NCBI GenBank assembly: GCA_026874595.1
Contig: CM049322.1
Coordinates: 50,321,340 to 50,385,339 of the forward strand
Source of the DNA: Sipunculus nudus
Lineage: Eukaryota > Annelida > Sipuncula > Golfingiida > Sipunculidae
Direction: 5' to 3'
Length of the DNA: 64,000 bases
The first letter of the stretch is position 1, and every line of letters begins with the position of its first letter. Below the pieces are notes generated by a model. The model was not told the DNA's origin. It saw nothing but the letters and a program-made list of their open reading frames with translations, and searched no databases. A program made the translations under genes and the position numbers. Positions 56,135 to 64,000 of the stretch are shown piece after piece.

Positions 56135-58782
56135 CAAGGGACCTATGGGTCACGGCGCTCAGCTGTTATATATGATTAAAAAATATGATTTAGGAATGAG
56201 GCATATGCTGGTTTGGTGTGGTAATAAATATAAGCTTTATTATGAGTTGTTGGTGTTTAGCTTATGTATGATTATGATATTATCTTTGGAGACAGGGAAG
56301 AGGATTGATTTCATTTATTTTATTAACAAATGGAGTACTATTGTCACACAGATTTTGACTTGGCCATATAACTTATAAGCAGAACATATGATATAAGAGT
56401 TTAACTATTTATTAAAAAAAATTACAAATATTGTCCCAAATATAATTTTTATTAAAAATAATAAGAGAATCTCATGATTTTTTTAAAATGAAATATAACT
56501 GAAATGATTATTAAAATAATATTAAAGAATATATTCATGAATGCATTCATGAATACATTTTGAAAGTATTTGCACTGGTATTCATATACTTTCATTTTTA
56601 CCTGAATTCCAATTCTTTATGCAAGACATTTTATAATGGAGTACATATTCATATTCGTATTTAAATACAATTGCAAAGTTTTCCCACCGTTACTGGCATT
56701 TATTCAGTTTTCACCAAACAATTATGTTGAGAATCCAGAATATACAAAATTCACACATTTAAATTATGATCAAAAGTACCTGGTTTTATGGCTTTTATTT
56801 ATATTAAAAAAAAAAATGTAATATATTCATTTTGGACTAATTTCACATCAATGTACACACTAGACACAGTAGGAATCTAGATTAATAATATCAACTGCAT
56901 CTTTGTCTATCATTAATTTCCTTCATATGATCCCTAATGATTAGTAATGAATAATATGATTTACTTTTTTATCATTAAAATTGAACTGAAAAATACCATA
57001 GGTGACTGCATGGTGTTATTTGGAGTACGTGACATTCTATCCATCGATACAAGATTCTTTCATCATCAGTAACTGCAAGTTGATTTCCTGTTATTATAAA
57101 CTAACAAATTCTTTTTTATTTTTCTTTAATTTGTTATTAAAAAACAATAAAAATTTATTAATTTATTGTTAATTGTTATGTTGTTGGTTAAAACTACTAG
57201 ATGAGTTGGGTTGGACACCTGGATTAACTGTGGCTGGCCATAAGCTGCCTACCTGCAACAGTGTATGGCTCGCCTCAAGCATGCATAATTTGCTGAAAGT
57301 TCAACAAGGTCAACATACAGGTGACTCAAGAGGGGCTGGAGAGAGTTAAGGTCTGACATGGTCTCATAAAAACATTAATAAAAGCTACAATTTTTGGCCA
57401 ATTTCTTTCAGCTTTCTAAACTATAAAGCTGAAATCCTTGTGTGTATGATATGAAAATTATATCAACCGTGCTCACAGGAAACAAATGTGCCATGGTCAA
57501 AGTTGGGCAAAATTTAAGGTACTAATTTTATATTTATACTAATAACATATAAAATTTGAAAAGTTCAGGACTAATTTGGGTTATTCAATTGAATCTTGAT
57601 TAAATAATGTTACATCCCTGGCAAAAAACTCTAGCTTCAGCAATCCCCTTTTTAAGGGTGTAAATATATTTCTTGATTTTTTACAAAGTGCATTATGTTT
57701 GGGCCCATAACTTAAAACAATTACACAATACTGACATCATTTCTGGCATATGCATAGAGAATGTATAGAAAAATATGTATATTATATATGATTAAAGTCA
57801 CATCAGTGGTTTTGATATTAGGCAGTCTTGAAGTGTAACAATGGGTTTTTAATGGAAAAATGAAGTTTTTCATTAATACCTTGAAGGTATTAAGTCCTAG
57901 TGACCAAATTCTTGGCATGGTAGGGGATTTTGGAGACATCTAATTGTATGCCAAATTTTAAGAACTGAGAGCTGAAGCTGGGGAGCTGAGCTCTTGCAAA
58001 CTGCATAACACTAGCTTGATGTAAACAATTTGTTACATGGTGCTTGAAAACTTGAATAAAATCTACAGTTTTTGATCAACTGGTTTCAAATTTTTTGTGT
58101 TAACAGACAAAATGCTAACAAAAACATGCTGAGAAAATAAAATCCACAGTACTTACAGTAAAAAAACGTGCCATGGTCAAAGTTGGGCAAAATTTAGGGT
58201 ACCAATTTTTTATTTTTGTTAATATTTTAAAAAATTTAAAAGATTTTTATCTAATTTTGGGTATACAATTTAATTTTGATAAATTAAAGTTATATTACTG
58301 GAAAAAAGTCCATAGCTTTAACAAGTTTTGTGTTAAGTGATCAAATATCTTTCCTGATTTTTTACAAAATGCATTATGTTTGGGCCCATAACTTTTTTAA
58401 ATTATATAATACAGAAATAATTTCTGGCATGTACATAGGAACTATATAGAAGAATATTTATGGTAAATATGAGGGAAAACAGATGAGTGGTTTTGAAATT
58501 AGGTGGTCCTGAAGTGTGAAAATAGGTTTTTAATAAAAAATTGAGGTTTTTCCTTAATTTCTCTAAGGAACGAAGTCGCAAAGACCCAGTTTTCGGCTTG
58601 GTAGGAGATCTTGGGGACATCTAACATTATGCTGAATTTTGGATTCCTAGGTCTTACGGTTTCAAAACGTGCCACATCTACGGACGGACGGACGGACGGA
58701 CGGACGGACGGACGGACAGACTGACGGACGACGGACAATGGACCACGACTATAGCTCAGATGACTTATAGTCAGCTGAGCTA
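56135..58782 (+). mobile_element. Full-length A element, copy A3
   Basis: CAAGGGACCTATGGGTCACG to the hairpin 58752-58782. (ACGG)n at about 58680-58733. 2648 bp. The two internal units are visible from anchors GTGCCATGGTCAAAGTTGGG at ~57488 and ~58168 and GGGCCCATAACTT at 57701 and 58382, a spacing of about 680 bp. Confidence 0.8.
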
Positions 58783-58933
58783 AAAATGGAATGGCAGGTG
58801 GTGCCACTTGTCTTGCCTACAAAAAACTATCCAAGAAGGATAAACATGCTAAATTTCAGGCTGATACATCCATCCACTCCTGAGATATGAATAATTTTCA
58901 CCCAAAGCAAATGCACAGAGGCTGTCGAGAAAA
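58783..58933 (+). repeat. Subfamily C repeat, right part
   Basis: Continues 55861-56134 after A3 and breaks off in GAAAA where the next element starts. Confidence 0.55.
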
Positions 58934-59775
58934 CAAGGGACCCATGGGTCATAGCGCTCAGCTGTTATATATGATAAAAAAATATGATTTGGAAATGAGG
59001 CACATGCTGGTTTTGTGTGGAAATAAATAAAAGCTGTATTATGAGTTGTTGGTGTTTAGCTTATATATGATTTTGATAGTATCTTTGGAGACAGGGAAGA
59101 GGATTGATTTCATTTATTTTATTGACAAATAGAGTGCTTTTGTCACACAGATTTTGACTTGGCAATATAACTAATAAGCAGCATATATAATATGAGAGTT
59201 TAACTATTAATTAAAATAACAAATATTGTGCCAAATATAATTTTTATTAAAAATAATAAGAGAATCATATGATTTTTTAAAAGAAAATACAACTGAAATG
59301 ATTATTAAAATAATATTATAGAATATATTAATGAATGCATTCATGAATACATTTTGAAAGTATTCGCACTGGTATTCAAATACTTTCATTTTTACCTGAA
59401 TTCCCATTCTTATGCAAGAAATTTTGTAATGATTCATATGCGTATTCAAATACATTTCAACGTATTTGCACTGTCTGGTATTTATTCAGTTTTAGCCAGA
59501 CAATGATGTTGAGAATCCAGAATATACAAAATTCACAAATTTAAATAAGGATCATAAGTATAAGGTTTATGGCTTTTATTTATATTAAAAAAAAAATAAA
59601 AGTAATATATTCACTTTGGACTACTTTCACATCAATCTACACACTAGAAACAGAAGAAATCTTGATTAACATTATCAACTGCATCTTTGTCTATCATTAA
59701 TTTCCTTCATATGATCCCTAATGATTAGTAATGAATAATATGATTTATTCTTGTTATCATTAAAATTTAACTGAA
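58934..59775 (+). mobile_element. 5' part of an A element, interrupted
   Basis: Starts CAAGGGACCCATGGGTCATA with a perfect palindrome GACCCATGGGTC. It follows the A 5' region as far as TTAACTGAA, exactly where intact copies have CTGAAAAATACC; another element starts there. Confidence 0.75.
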
Positions 59776-60383
59776 CAAGGGACCCATGGGTCATGGCACT
59801 CAGCTGTTATATATGATAAAAATATGATTTTGAAATAAGGCACATGCTGGTTTTGGGTGGAAATAAATATAAGCTGTATTATGAGTTATTGGTGTTAAGC
59901 TTATGTATGATTTTGATAGTTTCTTTGGAGAAAGGGAAGAGATTGATTTCATTTATTTTATTAACAAATGGAGTGCTATTGTCATACAGATTTTGACTTG
60001 GCCATATAACTGATAGGCAGCACATATAAGATAAAGAGTTTAACTATTTATTTAAATTTAATGACAAATATTGTGCCAAATATAATTTTTATTAAAAATA
60101 ATAAGAGAATAATATGATTTTTTATAATAAACTATAACTGAAATGATTATTAAAATAATATTATAGAATATATTCATGAATACATTCATGAATACATTTT
60201 GAAAGTATTTGCACTGGTATTCAAATACTTTCATTTTTACCTGAATTCCCATTCTTATGCAAGAAATTTTATAATGGAGTACATATTCATATTTGTATTC
60301 AAATACATTTGCAAGTATTCACACCATGTCTGGTATTTATTCAGGTTTAGCCAAACAATGATGTTGAGAATCAAGAATATAAA
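59776..60383 (+). mobile_element. 5' part of a second A element, interrupted
   Basis: Starts CAAGGGACCCATGGGTCATG. It breaks off in GAATATAAA, where intact copies read GAATATACAAAATTC; element B starts there. Confidence 0.75.
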
Positions 60384-61366
60384 CAAAGGACCCATGGGTC
60401 ACGGCGCCCAGCTTAAGTTGGAAAACTTTGCAACTGCAAAATATGAAAAATATTCTATTGTAATGATTTTCATATATATAAGCATATGAGAAGCTAAGAC
60501 GAAAGGGGCCCTCCTACTTGGTTATAGTAAAGTTCTAAATATATGATTGCAAACTAATACTCTGACAAGACTGTCATGAAGAAAAACAGTAAAAGTTTTG
60601 AGATACTGTGATACATATGAAAAATTTACAGATGGACAGGCAAGTGGAGAGAATGGACTAATACCTTTATTTAACTTTCAAGGGAATAATGCATTTAAGT
60701 TTATATATAAGCCTATTTTTTGCATATCCACTTTTTCCATTAATAGTTTTTATCTTATTCATTTCTTTTTTACAAGTGTTATAAAATTTGTAATAAAAAA
60801 CTGAAAAAATAAGTTAAAATATTAGAATTCTAAGGTGCAATCATTATATATCCAGATTGTAGCTCATATTCGGTCATATTATGCATACACATATATTTTA
60901 TTATTTTTAAATCAAACGTTTAAACTGAATTTAAAAGAAAATAATGCCACAACATGGCATCTACAAGATTATTCCTTGAATCCCTATTAAAAAGTTTTGC
61001 ACATTGGAGTTTTCAGTACATGCTTAATTTTATTCACCGAAATAAAATAAAAGATTAAGTAAATTTGATAAAATAAAAACACCTTTTCAAATAAAGCATA
61101 CACACTGTTGGATGAATGAGGGACAAACAATATCATTATGCTAATTACAATCTCAGCTATAATTAATTACTGGAATTAATAGTCAATTTCACACCTGCTG
61201 AAGTTTTACTCTTCTGAAGTAAAGCATTACTTATCTGATGAACATCCACACTTTCATAGCAATACATCACTTTGTGGACACAATCAAATGTGCGCTCTAA
61301 TCATTGTAACCCTGTGGGATACAAAATCTAAAATGTAGCACAGCCAAGAATAAAATAAAATACAAA
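60384..61366 (+). mobile_element. 5' part of element B, interrupted by A4
   Basis: Starts CAAAGGACCCATGGGTCACG with the same 5' palindrome but a different interior. From 60623 it is colinear with window bases 1-745. It breaks off in TACAAA, where the other copy reads TACAAAAAATTATG. Confidence 0.75.
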
Positions 61367-64000
61367 CAAGGGACCTATGGGTCACGGGGCTCAGCTGTTA
61401 TATATGATAAAAAATATGATTTAGATATGATTCACGTGCTGGTTTTGTGTGGTAATAAATATAAGCTGTATTATAAGTTGTTGTTGTTTAGCTTATGTAT
61501 GATTTTGATAGTATCTTTGGAGACAGGGAAGAGGATTGATTTCATTTATTTTATTAACAAATGGAGTACTATTGTCACACAGATTTTGACTTGGCCATAT
61601 AACTTATAAGCAGAACATATAATATAAGAGTTTAACTATTAATTAAATAATTTTACAAATATTGTCCCAAATATAATTTTTATTAAAAATAATAAGAGAA
61701 TCTTATGATTTTTTTAAATGAAATATAACTGAAATGATTATTAAAATAATATTAAAGAATATATTCATGAATGCATTCATGAATACATTTTGAAAGTATT
61801 TGCACTGGTGTTCATATACTTTCATTTTTACCTGAATTCCTGTTCTTTATGCAAGAAATTTTATAATGGAGTACATATTCATATTCGTATTTAAATACAA
61901 TTGCAAATTAATCGTACCATGTCAGGTATTTATTCAGTTTTCACCAAACAATGATGTTGAGAATCCAGAATATACAAAATTAACACATTTAAATAATGAT
62001 CATAAGTACCTGGTTTTATGGCTTTTATTTATATTTAAAAAAATAATGTAATATATTCATTTTGGACTAATTTCACATCAATGTACACACTAGACACAGT
62101 AGGAATCTAGATTAATATTATCAACTGCATCTTTGTCTATCATTAATTTCCTTCATATGATCCCCAATCATTAGTAATGAATAATATGATTTACTTTTTT
62201 ATCATTAAAATTGAACTGAAAAATACCATAGGTGACTTTAGGTGTTATATGGAATACATGACATTCTATCCATCGATACAAGATTCTTATATCATCAGTA
62301 ACTGCAAGTTAATTTCCTGTTATTATAAACTAACAAATTCCTTTTCTATTTTTCTTTAATTTGTTATTAAAAACCAACACAAATTTATTGTTTATTGTTA
62401 TGTTGTTGGTTAAAACTACTAGATGAGTTAGGTTGGACACCTGGATCAACTGTGGCTGGCCATTATATAATAAGCTGCCTGGAGCCCCAGTTTATGCCTC
62501 CTGTCAAGCATGCATAATTTGCTGAAAGTTCAACAAGGTCAACATACAGGTGACTCAAGAGGGGCTGGAGAGGGCCAAAGTCTGACATGGTCTCATAGAA
62601 ACATTAACAAAAGCTACAATTTTTGGCCAATTTCTTTCAGCTTTCTAAACTAAAAAGCTGAAATCCTTATGTGTGCATGACATGAAAATTATATCAACAG
62701 TGATCACAGGAAACAAACGTGCCATGGTCAAAGTTGAGCAAAATATAAGGTACTAATTTTATATTTATACTAATAACTTATAAAATCTGAAAAATTCAGA
62801 ACTAATTTTGGGTATTCAATTGAATCTTGATTAAATAATGTTACATCCCTGACAAAAAAATCTCTAGCTTCAGCAATCTCCTTGTTAAGGGAGTAAATTA
62901 TTTCTTGAATTTTTACAAAGTGCATTATGTTTGCGCCCATAACTTAAAAAAGTTACGCAATACTGACATCATATCTGGCATGTGCATAGAGAATGTATAG
63001 AAAAATATGTATATTATATATGATTAAAGTCAGATCAGTTGTTTTGATATTAGGCAGTCTTGAAGTGTAACAATGGGTTTTTAATGGAAAAATGAAGTTT
63101 TTCATTAATATCTCGAAGGTATTAAGTCCTAGCGACCAAATTCTTGGCATGGTAGGGGATTTTGGAGACATTTAATTGTATGCCAAATTTTAGGAACTGA
63201 GAGCTGAAGCTGGGGAGCTGAGCTCTTGCAAACTGCATAACACTAACTTGATGTAAACAATATGTTACATGGTGTTTGAAAACTTGAATAAAATCTACAG
63301 TTTTTGATCAACTGGTTTCAAATTTTTGGTGTTAACAGACAAAATGCTAACAAAAACATGCTGTGAAAATTAAATCCACAGTACTTACAGGAAAAAAACG
63401 TGCCATGGTCAAAGTTGGGCTAAATTTAAGGTACCAATTTTTTATTTTTGTTAATATTTTTAAAAAAATTTAAAAGATTTTGATCTAATTTTGGGTATAC
63501 AATTTAATTTTGATTAATTAAAGTTATATTAATGGAAAAAAGTCCATAGCTTTAACATGTTTTGTGTTAAGTGATCAAATATCTTTCCTGATTTTTTACA
63601 AAATGCATTATGTTTGGGCTCATAACTTTTTTAAATTATATAATACAGACCTAATTTCTGGCATGTACATAGTAACTATATAGAGGAATATTTATGGTAA
63701 ATATGAGGAAAAACAGATGAGTGGTTTGATATTAGGCAGTCCTGAAGTGTGAAAATAGGTTTTTAATAAAAAATTGAGGTTTTTCCTTAATTTCTCAAAG
63801 GAACGAAGTCGCAAAGACCCAGTTTTCGGCTTGGTAGGAGATCTTGGGGACATCTAACATTATGCCGAATTTTGGATTCCTAGGTCTTACGGTTTCAAAA
63901 CGTGCCACATCTACGGACGGACGGACGGACGGACGGACGGACGGACGGACAGACGGACGGACGACGGACAATGGACCACGACTATAGCTCAGATGACTTA
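61367..64000 (+). mobile_element. A element, copy A4, running off the window
   Basis: CAAGGGACCTATGGGTCACG at 61367. (ACGG)n at about 63915-63968. The terminal hairpin begins at 63985 and is cut by the window edge after 16 of 31 bases. Colinear with A1 to A3. Confidence 0.8.

Noticed and set aside
58402-58807. Minus ORFs containing ARFETVRPRNPKF and LPNIKTT, also at 1280, 16676, 17390, 41796, 57721 and 62953
   Set aside because: They recur in every A/B element with different breaks and include (ACGG)n read as RPSVRPSV. Repeat-derived; no domain recognised.

Overview
The window reads as eukaryotic, intron-containing nuclear DNA from a marine invertebrate. It is AT-rich, crowded with nested transposons, (AT)n and long poly-C/poly-G runs, and has few genes. 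The repeat types point to a lophotrochozoan, most likely a bivalve mollusc: (ACGG)n-bearing elements with a 3' hairpin, a tRNA-headed SINE and a CARD-NACHT-LRR gene. This assignment is inference from repeat and gene style, not from a database match.

Layout. 1-5268: three subfamilies of hairpin-ended, microsatellite-bearing non-autonomous elements, called A, B and C here. 5625-7830: a ~280-bp tandem array with GGTGGCGCCACC palindromes. 8473-8668: a small TIR element. 9123-24555: a 15.4-kb stretch with matching inverted ends (ACACTCTAAAAA plus TTGGTTGA-type subterminal repeats). It holds phase-compatible but damaged exons of a minus-strand gene, with the ATG exon at 21092-21171, and further A elements and MITEs. 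25615-28620: two arrays of a CGATCATAATGAATG motif spaced by C-tracts. 29320-30360: a SINE split by a 780-bp Harbinger-like MITE. 30905-32470: a 55-bp minisatellite with 660-bp higher-order structure. 32877-44367: a complete Ty3/gypsy LTR retrotransposon with gag, protease, RT, RNase H and integrase. It carries at least three reading-frame lesions, and an A element is inserted in its 3' LTR. 44386-44960: a GC-rich MITE. 45003-49447: an old direct duplication. 50226-55603: a minus-strand CARD-NACHT-LRR immune-receptor gene (NLR), three exons visible, with a deleted hAT transposon in one intron. 55860-64000: at least five layers of nested A, B and C elements.

How the parts relate. The one gene that looks intact is the NLR; its exon phases join exactly across two introns, and its first exons lie outside the recognised sequence. 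Everything else is mobile DNA or its relics. The most informative structure is the A element inside one of two sister LTRs: the other LTR is its empty site. With five other junctions this shows insertion into short A-tracts with no more than about 2 bp of duplication, which fits a rolling-circle (Helentron-type) mechanism better than cut-and-paste.
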